Below, in pieces: positions 21,721-35,222 of a stretch of DNA of 64,000 nt. Position 1 is the stretch's first letter. The number at the start of each line of letters is the position of its first letter. The position numbers and the translations under genes are program-made. This DNA is from Casuarius casuarius. Its lineage: Eukaryota > Chordata > Aves > Casuariiformes > Casuariidae. The notes beneath the pieces are model-generated. The model made no database searches. It was not told the origin of the DNA and was given only the letters and a program-made list of their open reading frames with translations. The stretch lies in NCBI GenBank assembly GCA_003342895.1, contig PTFA01000192.1, forward strand, positions 1,327,378 through 1,391,377, given 5' to 3'.

Positions 21721-24700
21721 AATCACAGCTCATAGCAAAATGAAGTCCTCATAGGAGCCTCTAGGTGCTGTTGCAGTACAAATAATTATTAAAAAGTACA
21801 TTTTATTCCTCATCGCTGGCCCTCTTCCTACAGTCCTTACTTTCCTATTGTAATGGTAAACACCAACAGAAGATATGAGAAAAGGTTTATTGAAGATCAG
21901 GATGAAAAGATAGGACCGGTAAAAAATTTATAATAACCTGTCAAAATGTAAATTTTTATATTAAAAATCTCCCCATTGGCAAGATCTCAAAAATACCTTT
22001 TTACATTCCAGTTGTGGACATTCATAGGTCAGCTAAGTTACCTCAAAAAGCCTTCATCAGTTAAGCTAACAAGCTGACTCCACACTGGAGAAGATGACGA
22101 GTGTTCACATGTTTTGTATTAACAAGGTTTAACTGTGCAGATCGTAATCTCCACCAAAAAGGCAGGAAAAAGCATCTTAGAGGAGATAATTCAATATCTT
22201 AAATTACTCCAGATTATTGCCAAGTGAATGTGTATCTAGCAGTTAGGTTCAGAGCTGTTTGCTTTCTAGAGGATAATAATATGATATCAGTAATAAGATA
22301 TGATCATGTTATTCAGTGAATACTGAGTGATGACAACATACAGAATTTGAAATATTTGAGAGAGGTATGAGGAGAAGTATAATTAATGCAGATGTTTTCA
22401 GTTACTGCTTTCTTTAATTTGTTTTTAATTCTTTTGTTAGATTGGTTTTTGTGTTGCATTCCTTCCTCTGCTTAGGTTCTCTTCTGTACTTTTCCTCTGC
22501 ATGGTGAGAGCAACAATGTGCATGTGATGCAGCCAAACTGACATTAACTGAGATATCAGCAATCTAGAAAATGGAATGGGAATTTACTGCAGTAAATTCC
22601 TTGTATTTTAAGATAGGTGCTTGATGGTGTTACAAGGTTGTGTCATTATCCCAAAGTTCATGGGACAGACCCTATATTCACAGGAGTACAAGTCTCCCAT
22701 TTATCCAAGGCTTTCTAATATGATATAATGATTATTTTTTCTCTTCAAGATAAATATAAGGGGACCGCAGTCCTTTGTTTAGTTAACCCTTTCCATTCTT
22801 TCGGTTTTCTAATTGACTTTTCCTGCAAGCTGCTTTTGTGGTGACCTGTAGCATGCACAGGAGTAAAAATGAACTTTCTTGTCATCACCTTCCCCTCCCC
22901 GCATTTTATCCACATGCTTTATAGAAAGCCATATTTATGGCCTGTTTCACATGTACAACTAATAGTAACCACACTCTCCTGTGTTTTTATAGTCAAAGAA
23001 AGGCAAGGAATAAAATTTAACAGGATTTTTCTTCCGAATAGGTTTCTTATGTGTATACCTAAATATAATTTTACAGCTAGACTAAGTCTTCAATTTCATA
23101 TCTTCATTGAGGATGTAAAGAGTTGTTGAAATCTCACTGAATACCTTAAAAAAAGAAAAGAAAGAAAAAAATGTAAACCCATTCACTTTCTAGTCACTGA
23201 GATTTTCTTCATCTGACTCCTCTTCATTTTTCATCTCTAAGGAGACAAGCATTGCAATGAAAACAGTCTCTTAGTTTCCTGAGAGTTCACCTGTTCCCAC
23301 TGCTAATTCTTCTTTCACCCTATGCCTTGTATTTCCAGTCTTAGCCCTCTACTCGTGATATCGATTGCGATGCTATAGAGATCTCTCATTGGAGGTGTAG
23401 GAGACAAGGCAGCAGGAGGAAGAGGTAGACTCAAAGAAGCTGATTTTAGTCCCAATGAAATAGAAAGAATGAAAGCGCAGAACATACTGGGGGAAGTTGA
23501 ACTGCTCCTACATAAAAAGATATTTTAAGCTCATGTCAGCTGTTTGAAATCAATATACAGAAAACTCAGTTTCAAGGACTGTTTCCATTACGTTAGCCCT
23601 ATACAAGATGTATCTGAAAGATATTAAGTACAACTTTTTCCTCAATAAACCTGAGAATTTTGAGTTCAGGCTTCCTGGCCAGAATTCCTCCTTCATGTCA
23701 CTTACCTCCGGTCCTCAGTTCTCTTTCTCTGTGCTAGGTTCCTCCCTCACAACTCCTGACTGCCTCCTAAAAGTTGCCCTCCCACACATCCTTCCCAGTC
23801 CATTCTTCAGTATCATTTGAAAATGCCCGTTTTGCAGTACTAAGTGTCTTTGGTGCCTGAGTTTGGTGTTTCACTGTATTGTTCTCTATTTTTGTAAGCA
23901 ATGACATGTTTCCGAACATGGGGAGCTGGAAAATGTAAAGATAACGGATGCCTACGAACAAGCAAAGAGGTTGATAATCTGTATGCAACGGGGCTGTTCG
24001 GGGATTTCTAACACCATGGAGTAGAAAGAGTTAAAGGAAAAGGGGTCAACATCTGCAAAGACAAAGTGCATCTGTGCTTTTCAATACTACCTGACTCATA
24101 CCAAACCTATTCTGAACTGCCTATGTAAACTTTCTTTCTGGTGAACTGGACTTCACTTTTAATGGATATTGTAATATATGGGGTGAGACCTATAGTGTTT
24201 TGCTCTGTGTACTAATACTCCATTAAGCAAGAACTTCCAAAACACTTATTTTGGTAAACATTAGGAAGTCAAAGATCCTGTATTAACCAGGATATATGTT
24301 CTGTTCTAGCTGTGAGCATTTTAGACATCATATTTCTGCTCTAGGCATTGCTAACCACATTCATAACCACTAGTGGCCGCCCATCTGCAGAGCTTCTAGC
24401 AAAACAGGGTGGTGGTAAACTGGTAGTAGAGGCGATCTGCCTATCTTCACTGAACACTATCAAGTCCTGATGGAGAAGAAATACAGAAATGATAAACTGA
24501 AGAGTGAATGTTTGTATACAAGCCACTAATCATTATGATGATGATTTGTTTGTTCATTTGTTTTAAGTGGAGGAGGAAGAAGAAGGGCTATTTGACTGCT
24601 ATTGGTGCATAAAGAACCTCTTGACCATCCAAGTGACAATACTTTTCAAAAAGTTGAAGACTGCAGGTAATTGCATGTATAAACATGAGAAACTCAGGTG

Positions 24701-27700
24701 ATTAGAGGCAGGCATTTAACAACAACAATAATTGTATGTTTGCTTCCCTCCTCTGCAACAGGCGTTGGGGGGGGTGTAGCCCATTTTCCCCTGCTGCAGG
24801 TCACGATATCACTAGTGCTTCTGCTGCAGCTAGAGCTGTTGCAGCTCCAAGTTCTGTTATGCAGAACCTTCTAATGACCTCTTACAGGCTTCTGTGATCA
24901 CCTTCAAAGCAAAGTAGGGGACATATTTAGTAGACCTAGTCTACTAAACTAGTCTGCATGGATGACTTGAATGCTTAGACCAAACTTTGCCTTTTTTTTT
25001 AAGGTCCTTGCACTACATTTCCATAACTATTATTGAAAAGATACATTTTAAGAAGGGCTCTCTTTTGTCCAGTTGACATTTTTACTTCTGTTAATAGTGC
25101 TTCTAATACCTTATATTTTATAATAATCTTCTGTGTTCAAGCACTTAGGGATTAAATTAAATGAGCTGCATAACACTACCCTGGAATAGGACATAAAAGG
25201 GCTAGACACCTCTAGAATGGAGAGAAGGTGCTGTGCAACCACAACCAGAACATCCTAAATTACTAAGGAGGAGACTACAGCCTATTTGGACTTGGCCCTT
25301 ATTTCGAAATTCACACCTGATATGTCTTTCCGTGTATGGGAATTTTGGCACAAGTCAGTGAAATATATCTTCAGGCCATGTGGAAAAACGATTGAGATCT
25401 CTCGACTCTGTGCAGATGGTAGGCCAGGTCTTCACATGGAATGAGTTAGTACTGCTCCAGCAAAGTCAATGAATCTGTGTTGATTTTCATAAGGTGAAAT
25501 TCCAGTCTACATCCCCTGAACTTGGTTTGATTTTTAAAGGGAAACCTGCAATTGACAACTGGCTTTTCTGTCTGCATACTGACTGATACACATAAAACAA
25601 AAATAGTGTCCAAACATGTAATATTTCAGATGCTTCTCTCCCTTTTCAGAAAAGGCTAAAAACTACTGCAGGATGCCAGTTGTTTAAATAGGTTAGATTT
25701 ATCAGCACCCTGCTAAAAGCAGTTGCACAGGGAACTCAGGCTTTGTCTATACTAGAATAAAAGTAACTTGCTTAAAGGAGGGTGATGGGAAGAAATATAG
25801 TTGAAACAATGCTGAGTAACATCTGAGTATGTCAGGACAAGTTTAATTGCATCTACTGCCAACACCTGTTATTAGCAAAGGATATTTTTGTACCACAGTC
25901 ATGACAAAAGGCATAAATTCTTAGAAAAGCTTAAAGTGATTCTGCCCTGATAACAGATTGACAGTTACCCTCGGTATACCCGGAGTCATTGTGATTGACA
26001 TATGATTGGTAGCAGTGACTGTGAGTGGCAGAAATGTGTATGATCTTATAGGATTGTAGTGTGAGTGGGTGAACAGAAACAGACATGCGGAAGTTGGAAG
26101 CAGTGCCTGATGATGCACATGATGAAAGTTCGAACACAAAGCTCTTCAGGAAGAACCCTGAAATTGGTATTTCTGTTGCCTTTGTTTTTTCTTCAAGACA
26201 ATTATAGCAACAACAAGAAAAGCAGACAAAAAAGGAATAGCCCACATCCATGTTTGCTCCTTTTTCTCACAACAAAGAAAGAACATATCACAGAAGTCCA
26301 AATCCTTTTAGGCTGCTCAAAGCTGGCACAACTTAAAAGTCTTAGTAGTTTAATGCATGTAAGCATCCAAAAGTTTGGTCAACGTTTGGTGTGTCCTCCC
26401 TACCACCCTTAGGTTTGCAAAACCAGAACAGAATTACTAAAATGAAATCCTTTCAGCATTTCTGCATTTTGTTTCACATGGAAGAGAAAACAGAGAATTT
26501 TGAAATGAAGAATGACTGGAAAAACTGACAGACCATTCTTGAATTTCTAAAATGAGTTGTTTAGGTTCAATTCCAAACTGAGACAATGGCTTGCTTTTTT
26601 GTTTCCTTGCTAAATAAGAAGCAAGCTGCACTTGATATACATATTATTCCAATAGCCATGCCTGGTGATCACAGCAGGATCAGCTGGAATGGGAAAAGCT
26701 GAAAGACACTGCAGCTTTTATGAAAAGCTAAAGAAGGTAAATTAACAATTTTGGGGATGTAGCTAGCATTGTGTTTAAGGTCTGTCTATTTTAGTACATT
26801 AGTGTGAAACAGTTATAGTTAAACCAATCAAAAGAACTGATGCAGTAACAAACAGTGGTGAACAGTAGATGTTTTAAATTGAAATTCTGCCCAATGCCTA
26901 CACTTTTCCTCTGCTGCATGTCTGCAGTTACTCAACCCTCTAGATTTTAAATCCATAATTCCTAACTCTTCTCTTTGAACCAGTGAATTCTTATGGGCTG
27001 GCACAAGAATTCTCAGAGCTTTTTAAGTATGCACAAATAAAGCCGAAAGCCAGCTATGAAATTAAACAATGAAGATCAATAGCGATGCTATCTCCAGTCC
27101 TCAGAAGGACATCTTGCTGCAATTTCACTTCTCCTTTCCAGGATCTTGTCAAGGACTGGAATGGTCATCAAGAGCAAAGGAGTACACTGCAGTCCATTAA
27201 GTAGTATTGCCTTCATTTAGACTGATGCATTTGGCAGTGTTTGTGAACAGCAATTGAACCGTTAAGAGTTCAATATTGCAGTTCTTTTTGGTTCAACTTT
27301 TATATGTCTTTTGAAACTCCCTTTATGGGACTGCCTGGTAAGCGTTCACATTTCTCTCTTGTTCCAAAACTTTCCTCGTGTTATAGCTGACCTCCTGCCT
27401 GAAGCCTTCGTATTTCTCAGACATGGCTCATTTCATGCTCCTCAGGCTTGAGGAGACAAACTAAGCCTAAGCTTAAGTTTCCACACATGTCTGTGTTCCC
27501 TCCACCACTTCCTTTTCTTGGACTACTGATTTGTCATTCCATCATTTTAAATCTAGGTGCACAAATGTCTGTTCTGAGATGTCCGCGATGGCCACTAAAA
27601 TAACTACAAACCAGTAAAATATTGAACAAAGTAGTTAATTATAGTGATGGCTCATCTATCCCTCGCTATTTCAGGATATGTGACAAAATAACTTTCTTTT

Positions 27701-29358
27701 CCAATCTAGTATTCTAGTTCAGCCTGGAAGACGTCTTCAGGCAGTGATATTAGGGAGATATATTGGAATTTGCACAAAACACAGGAGTTGGTAAGGATGC
27801 TAGGTTTACATGAGGAAAAAGCTGAGGGCTGGCCCTCTTCAACAAAGAAAGATTCCCAGGCCATTTCCTTTTGAAGGTTCCAGGAAAAAAAGCGAAAGCA
27901 TTTTCAAAAGAGTAAGGAAAAAGGCTGATCTGTTTCAAAATACAGCATTTGCATGGGTGATGTTGGAGGTCCGGTTCTGTGAACAGATATGTTGTCTGAG
28001 CAGCTTTGGAGATGAAATGAAATGTATTGCTTCAGAACTCAATGTTTAGGCTGAGAGATTTGTTCTTCATACGCTTTTTCCCCAACATGTATTCTGAGAC
28101 ATGGATTGCATTGAGTGAAGTGGAGGATTATGGGCAAAATCAATGAGCTTCTCCACTAGATCTCAAAATACATATTTCTTGTCTTGGAGGTGGTAGGTTA
28201 GGCAGCATTATGATTTCACTCATGGTCTGTGTTGTTTGTTTATCACTTTTCCAGTAGCATATACTTTGGACCTCTTTTCACAGATTAAGCTTGAAGAAAC
28301 ATTTGAATCTTGTTACAGAAATAAGAACAGCTAATTAGGCACCCTACGTGGTGCATACATTTAAAGGTACAATGTCATATAAACAATTTATCCAAAATGT
28401 CCTCTACATTATTTCCTGCTGTAATAATTTCTCCTCTTGAAACCTCTTCCACTGAGATTTCTGTGTTTCTCCTCTAATTGTCCACCTCTTTCTTTGTTCA
28501 TCAATTTAAGTCAAATCATACAGAGTCCGGAACAGCAGTCTCCGGTGGCCCTTGTTACAATACAAAGCTGTATACTTACCAGTAGAAAGGGCCTTTTGCC
28601 CCCACATTTCTAGACCTGTTCCTTCCAAACAGACAGGGATGTGGTTTCTGTCTCTACCTCTAGGGCCTTCAGTCTCAGAGGCATATTCAAAGTCATTTAA
28701 TCTGCTCCATGTTTGACTTACCCACTGGATTCAGATCTAGTGCTTTCCTGTTCCTTCACCATTTTGTCAAAATGCAGGAAATGTCCATGTTACTCTGTAG
28801 AAATTGAGAGTATCTAGAAGGGTGACTTACAAAAAATCAATCTGGCTGACTGCAAAAGTGGCACATTTCTATGGAGACAAAGACAAACAAAGCAATTTAT
28901 GTCAGTGCTTTGTGGAATCTAGAGATGCAAAATATGCTGTATTGTATCCAGTTTCCCTAGAAACTTGCATCCCAAACCCAAACTTTACAACTTATTATGA
29001 GAATGCACAGGTTAGACCTCACCCTTTAGTAGGTCGTAACTGAAGGACTGGAGAGGAGTTGTAGAAGACAGCCCACAAGCTATTTGGTAACCCAAAACGT
29101 GGAAGATGATAGAGTCCTGGGGTTGTCCCTTGTGATCTGTGCCTCTCTGCACCAGTCTGTTACAGAAACTGCAGAAGAAGGTATTACAAGTGAGCCTGAA
29201 GCTGTCTCCTAGAAGAGGGCCACACCTCCATGTCCACTTGCATTCCCCAGCTTTTTTCTCAGTACCTGACGAGTCTGCCAGTGTGTGAAAGTAAGCAGCA
29301 CACTTCTCACCTCAGTGGCCTGAAGGATGTGAGAACATCTTCACCTGTTGCAGTGCAA

Positions 29359-30215
29359 CTATGCAATGAGCCTGACAAGGTCCAAGAATCCATTGGGGGC
29401 TATTTCTGGAACTGGACAGCAGGGGAGATGGACATTAGCAAAAATATGGCTTGAACATGAAAAGGCGTAAAGGAAGGGTGCATAACAGCAGAGTGTTGGA
29501 GGGATATCAAGAACACTGTTTCCGTAGAGTGATGTCATGTAACCCCAAACATCTGACATCCTCTCAGTTGTAGTTGCTTTCATTAAGAATGCAAGTGGGA
29601 GGAAGCTTGTATTGTGATGTGTGTGACACCATTTCTAAGTAATGCCATGTCATGTCTTGATGGGGAAGGGGATGTCTGTGCTTCATGGCAGCACCCAAGT
29701 ACCTGTAAGAGTCAGTCTTGTGAGGAGGGTACTCACATACCAGCACTTGCCAGTGAACCAAGCTGTGATGTACTTGGCTATTATGCAAAATGCTCTCTAG
29801 CTGAGTGTTGGGTTGTCAGTGTGTACGACTTCAGAGCTCCAGATAAAGGCCTATAGTTGCCTTGCACAAGCATGGAAGAGAGTAGCTCTGGAATCCTCCC
29901 CCCACCTCTGATCATATGCCTTGGTGGTGGTGTCCATCACCTTTCTAGCAAAGGCTGCCCTCTGGTACACAGTGTGTGTTCCCTAGGCACAATCTGTTTC
30001 ATATGCTGCACAACCTCAGTGTAAACAAAGTCAGATATTTATCAGAATCTGCCTTTTGCCTATGCTGCAGAATTCTGCCAACAACTCCAGAAATGATGGT
30101 GAGGAAGTAGAGGCATGATGCCATGATCCTGGAGGAGAGATCTCCAACAGACACTGTCCTCCATCTGGAGCTATCCAAGCTGGATAATGGTAGGGCAGAG
30201 AGCAGCCTGCTAGAT
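29359..30215 (-). pseudogene. Possible decayed coding element, unidentified
   Basis: The minus strand shows consecutive open segments in different frames. One segment at 30215-29999 includes RWRTVSVGDLSSRIMASCLY. Another at 29964-29851 starts QRAAFARKVMDTTTKAYDQR. Others lie at 29788-29564 and 29583-29359. The piecewise pattern resembles an old gene or transposon ORF broken by indels, perhaps a DNA transposon-derived gene. No catalytic motif was recognised, so this remains a weak call. Chance open frames are the main alternative. Confidence 0.2.
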
Positions 30216-33200
30216 CCTCTTCACTCCAGCCCATTGTCTGGGTTCATAGACAGCACCAGACCCAGGAGATCATGCATGTGGTTTGTGACTGGCCTCACAG
30301 CTGAATTTTTAAAATGTCATATGGCAATGCTAGGTGCAGTGGCTAAAAGTAGTACTGCTCAGCTGCTGTTCCATCTCTCAAGACCCATAGTGAGATATTT
30401 TCCAGATCATTGCAAATAGAGATGAGGGCCTACAACTTCTTCAATCTTCCTCTTTGGTTCTGTGCTACTCTTGTAATTTTTAACAAAGGTAGATGGCCAA
30501 ATAATATTAAGGCTGATATTCAGTTTGCCGGAATTGTCTTTTTGTAATTTGTTGCTGGAAGTATCTCATGTGTGCTCTGGGGCATGTCATGAAGGACTGT
30601 CAGGACATGCTGGAATGGGCTGCATCAGACATGGTCTGCAGCCACATCTGTAGAGTACAGACTCTCAAGCGTGCCTAGGCTTCCTCACAAGAGGAACTTC
30701 TTAGTTCGTTCCCAGTTGGGGCCCAGGAGCACTCCAACATATAGGAAGGTTAGGCAACAGGAGAACAAGAATCAGGCAGCAAAACTGGGAATGAAACAAC
30801 TTGGTAGTGTTCAGGCACATTAAAGCCTCTTTACATTGCCATAAAGTAGCGCTAGCAGCACTAAGAATCAGTCCCACAACCTTATGGATCAGTAATACCA
30901 GGGATAGTACCAGCTATTGCTATTACCATGAAAAGGTAGCATTCCCCTACTCCTATCATATTGTGAGAAATCACAGCAATTNCCTATTTTTAGAACAGAA
31001 AAGAAGTGCAAAATATCAGATATACATGTGCATGTCTGAATAACTGTTGACTTTCTAAGGGAGTTAGTTCCTTTCAGTGATACTTAGACAGTGACGTGAA
31101 ACAGTAAAGTGCTTCATAAATGCTAAATATTACTATTACAAAGCATGAAAAAGTAGCTAAAGGAAAGAGCTGCCATGAGTTTGAAAGCCCCACTTTCCTA
31201 AACTCCTGTGGCTTATGCATGGAAATCAGAAGGGATTGAAGCAGTTTTTATCTCAAACCACTTAAAAATGAGATGCGCAAGCTTTGCCTGTGCTGACTTA
31301 GCAACCAGAGAGATGAACCCTTTCTAAAATCTCTGTTTGTAATCAGATTGTGTCTTCCTTTAGTGCTATGGATCACACACAAACCCTTGCACAGCNCGTG
31401 TGGGCATCGCTAATAAGATTTACTGTTTATCCATGCCAAGTTTCATCATCCACTGAGAAAGCAGCTTGCTGAGCAGAGGGAAGAGTTGGATTGTGGTGGA
31501 TGCTGCTGATACTAATAAGAGAAAAAACTTGGCAAGGATATGGTGGAATATTGCCATATTATAATACTGTTTTTAAAACAATAAAATATTCATTTTCAAA
31601 CCTCTTTGAAAAGCAGGGGGCATAATTTTTAGGAAATTACTTGGAATCAGGAAGGAGGTAAATTGGTTACAGCAGGTCTCCATAGAACCCACTGAAAAAA
31701 TAATCATAGGAAGGTAGGAATAGACAGAAATGAGGCTGCCCTCCATTTCATCATAGAATGTCATAAAACATTTGGGGGCATATTCCTCCCCTCCTGAGCA
31801 CACGAAACATTAGTTACCTTGGCCAGAGAATACACTCTCCAAATTGCACAATGTGGAAAGAGTTATGACTGGTTACAATCTGTTTAAAAAGTGCTTTTTT
31901 GAGGACAAATGTAATCTTGGTTTGATTTTTCTTCTCTTTTTATCTCTCTCTTCTCCTGCTGCTCTGCAACTCAAGAATTGCTGTACACCTCCATTTACCC
32001 AACAGCTGAATTCAGAGCCAGTCAGGGTCCATATTCTCTACTGTAAACTCTGAGTGACTTGTTGCTTGATATTTTCATAGATTTTTTTGCCAGTTAGTTT
32101 GCCAGTTTCACTGCAGGTCTTAGCAGTGTCCTGCCCTATGTCCGGCCAGTAAGGAAAGGATGTAGGTATGTTCACCTGATCTTGGTTCTTCAATGCTCTG
32201 AAACCTTTCAGCACTCTGTCACTATGAATATATCTTCTATAAGATCGATGTTGTATTCATATACAGAACAGCTTCCAAATTAAACATTTTAACTAGTTAG
32301 GTATATTATACTTCATAAACTTGACACACACAAAGCATTATGATAATCCACGTGCTAGTTAACAAGTTTCGAAAATCTTTTTTATGCAGTAACTAGCAGC
32401 CAGCCAGCCAATGAGACATTAAGAGGGTAAAGAGTTTTGCCCTGGAATGTCTGTGCAATTTTATGGACATACGTTTTTATGCATTTCTTCACTATTAATA
32501 AACTTGGTCCTTGAAATTACACAGCATTTTACAAATTATCTTCCAAAACATTTCTGGGGCTTCATTTCTGCTGACTGGTGGCCAGATGCCAGAGCTAATT
32601 TAGCCAACTAGCCTAATCCCAATCTATGTGGCTGAGTAAAACTGTGATATTTTTATTCACATTAGGTAGTACCTGATTGATTTAAATAGGATTACTCATG
32701 ACGTACACCAGTATTAGATGTGAGTAAGTACACGGCATAATACAAAAAGGGTGTCTCACTGGGACCTCAGAGTGCAGTTTTACAATCTGAAATAAAATGA
32801 ACTCCACCCCAAGATGCACAATGTCCTAGTAAAAACTATCATCTTGAAGTGGTCTCAGCTGCATGTCACTTGCAGATCACCGAGAGGACCCAGAGAATGC
32901 TTTAATGTTAAAACTGTGGAGTTTTCTCTCTAATGTAATTTTTAAATGGCAGTCTGTACTTTTGATTCAACAGAATTTTGATTCTTGTCAGTGGAAGCCA
33001 GGCAAGAGATTACCAGGGCCCCTTGCATTTGGAAATGTGGTAGAGACTCAAGGAGGAGCTAAGACCAAGTTCTTACAATATTTAAGCTAGAGGGAAAATA
33101 TGACAGACAATATCACTACCTTCATTTCAGTTGTGTGGGTCCCACAAATCCAGCTCTGAGATCACATCTTCATTTGGAATATTTGACTCTTAAAACCAGC

Positions 33201-35089
33201 TGCTTGCTAATTGCTAGTTACTGTGAAGGTGGGGGGATAGAATGATGATAAAAATAAATATTATATAGCCGTTAACTCTTTCCCTCTAAATGCAGCACTG
33301 TTACCTAAAAAAATTACCTCCAGTGATTTCTTAGTAATGCTGTCCAGAATTTTTCTTTCTTGGGCCATTACTGCTCACCTGAGTGCTGGGGAAAGCTGGT
33401 TTTGCTGTGGCATGGATGCTGCCTTGGAAAAATGTTGTCAAGAATTTTTTTATAATTACTTGGAGGGGGGAGGAGGAATACTTTTTACACAGGTGTTAAA
33501 TTTCCTGGAGTTAATCGGGCAGAAAAATGCCTCTGAGGCATCATTCAGTCCATTAACTGCAATGCCAACTGCCAGGGACTGGGACTGAATATTAACTGAT
33601 TTTATAACTCTTTATGATAATTGACAAAGCCAGACAGATTCACAGTTCATCATAGCCCTCCTGTTCTTACCTGCTACCTCCTGTGTTTATATCCCCAATG
33701 TCTGAAACATGCTTCCTTTTTTAACAGGGGAGAAATGAATATAAGAAGCTGGGTTGTTATACTCATTTATGTGAAAATTATACAGATGAGTGAACACCAG
33801 CAAACCTGGCTCAACACCCTCCCCCCTTCTACTCCTTACTTAAAAAGGAACATTTTTACCGCAGTATGTCAGATGTGTGCTCCATAATGCAAAGAGCGAA
33901 ACAGGAGAGTAGGGAGCAGTTCAATAACTAATGACAAATTTTAAAGATTGCAGTTTCCTGAAAGAAAGCTATATTCTAAGACAAATGTGAAAAATACGGA
34001 ACAAAAGTGAAAAGATGTTGCTCTTATTCAGTATATATGTGTTCTATTGGCTACCTTAAATTATTCTTTATGAAAGCTTTTAGTAGTTCTTTCCATATGG
34101 ACAATCTCCTGCTTTCAACTGTCCTGAATCATGATGTCTTTCCTACAGAACGTAGCACACCCTTGTAGAATTTGCCAGTGCAGAACCCAGTTCAGCAGAA
34201 AGGGTGCACAGTGATGTAAAGCATTTCCAAAACTGATGTAGGTTATATGTGTGCCCAGTCTGGAATCTGATCTCCCTATTTAATCCACACTATTAGGACT
34301 ATGCTTTGTTAGTTCTTAGATAGGAATCTCCAAGCAACACTTTGCTGAAAAGGGGGCTGTAGCAATTTAGTATGCAGAACGCTTCTCTGAGTTTGTATTA
34401 CAGCAACATGCATAGAAGATGCTGACTTTGCAGTCATCTATGGATGAGCCATAAAAACCAAAGTCCTTATTACTTGGAGTGGTTAATTATCCCAAAATAC
34501 ACTTAAAAGAACTTGAGGTTAATTTTAGTGTCCTAATTGTGTTACGTTATGTACAATGAAATGTTCCTCTCTGCTGTTTCTATAGAATATATTATATTTC
34601 TCCTACACCTCCCATTGTGGGTATTTTGATATGATCATGAAGGGATCATATAGCTAACTATTTAATAGGTTGTTTATCTATTTGCTATGTGGTATCCCTG
34701 CAGCAATCCTATTTCTTTCTTTGAAGGTTTTTGCATACAGACATTTAAAAGGCACTTGGGAATGTGAGGATAAAAAGCAGCAAATAAATATGTTTGGAAA
34801 GCGTATGTACTACTAAATCTGCAAAGGCTAAAGAGCTCCAAAAAGAAGGGAAGAAAATTGGCTCCACCTTAAAAAACTAATGCTAAAGCTATGCAAGAGC
34901 CGCTGAGTAAAAAAGAACAGTCATCCAGCTGGGACTTATTAAGTGGAAAGCTTTTTTTTTTAAAGCTGGAAGACCAGAAATCAAAGATCGCTGTATATTT
35001 ACTGGCTTTTTTTGAAGCATCTGTTCTCTAATATCAGAGTATCTCACAAAGACTAATCAACTGATCTTTAGAATATCTTTATGAATTTG
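30216..35089. other. No gene seen
   Basis: AT-rich unique DNA. Open frames at 30801, 31573, 31844, 32863, 33337 and 33621 have no splice support or recognisable homology. Confidence 0.5.
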
Positions 35090-35222
35090 AGAAGTGTTAG
35101 CCTCATTTTACCATTGGAGGCATAAAGAGATTATTTGTCCAAGGCTACACAGGAAATCTGTGACAGAAATAATAATGTAGGTCTGTATCCAGTACAGCGA
35201 CTCAATGATAAAACCATCCAAT
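35090..35222 (+). mobile_element. MIR/CORE-type SINE remnant
   Basis: The run (CCTCATTTTACCATTGGAGG ... GTCCAAGGCTACACAGGAAA ... GTAGGTCTGTATCCAG ... AAAACCATCCA) follows the familiar amniote MIR core order. That order is tail of the 'gaggcacagag' block, 'cccaaggtcacacagg', 'gaacccaggtct' and 'aaccactggaccatcc'. It is heavily diverged, as expected for an element that predates the bird-mammal split. Confidence 0.75.

Larger units (their letters stand above)
18561..29350. other. Long stretch without a supportable gene
   Basis: This is intergenic or intronic DNA. The plus frame at 18648-19019 and the other frames here lack splice support and coding composition. Simple repeats include poly(T) near 18928, G6A11 near 19570, (GTTT)n at 20101-20123 and an A-rich tract near 23146. 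An enhancer-like patch lies near 21585-21720. Confidence 0.5.
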
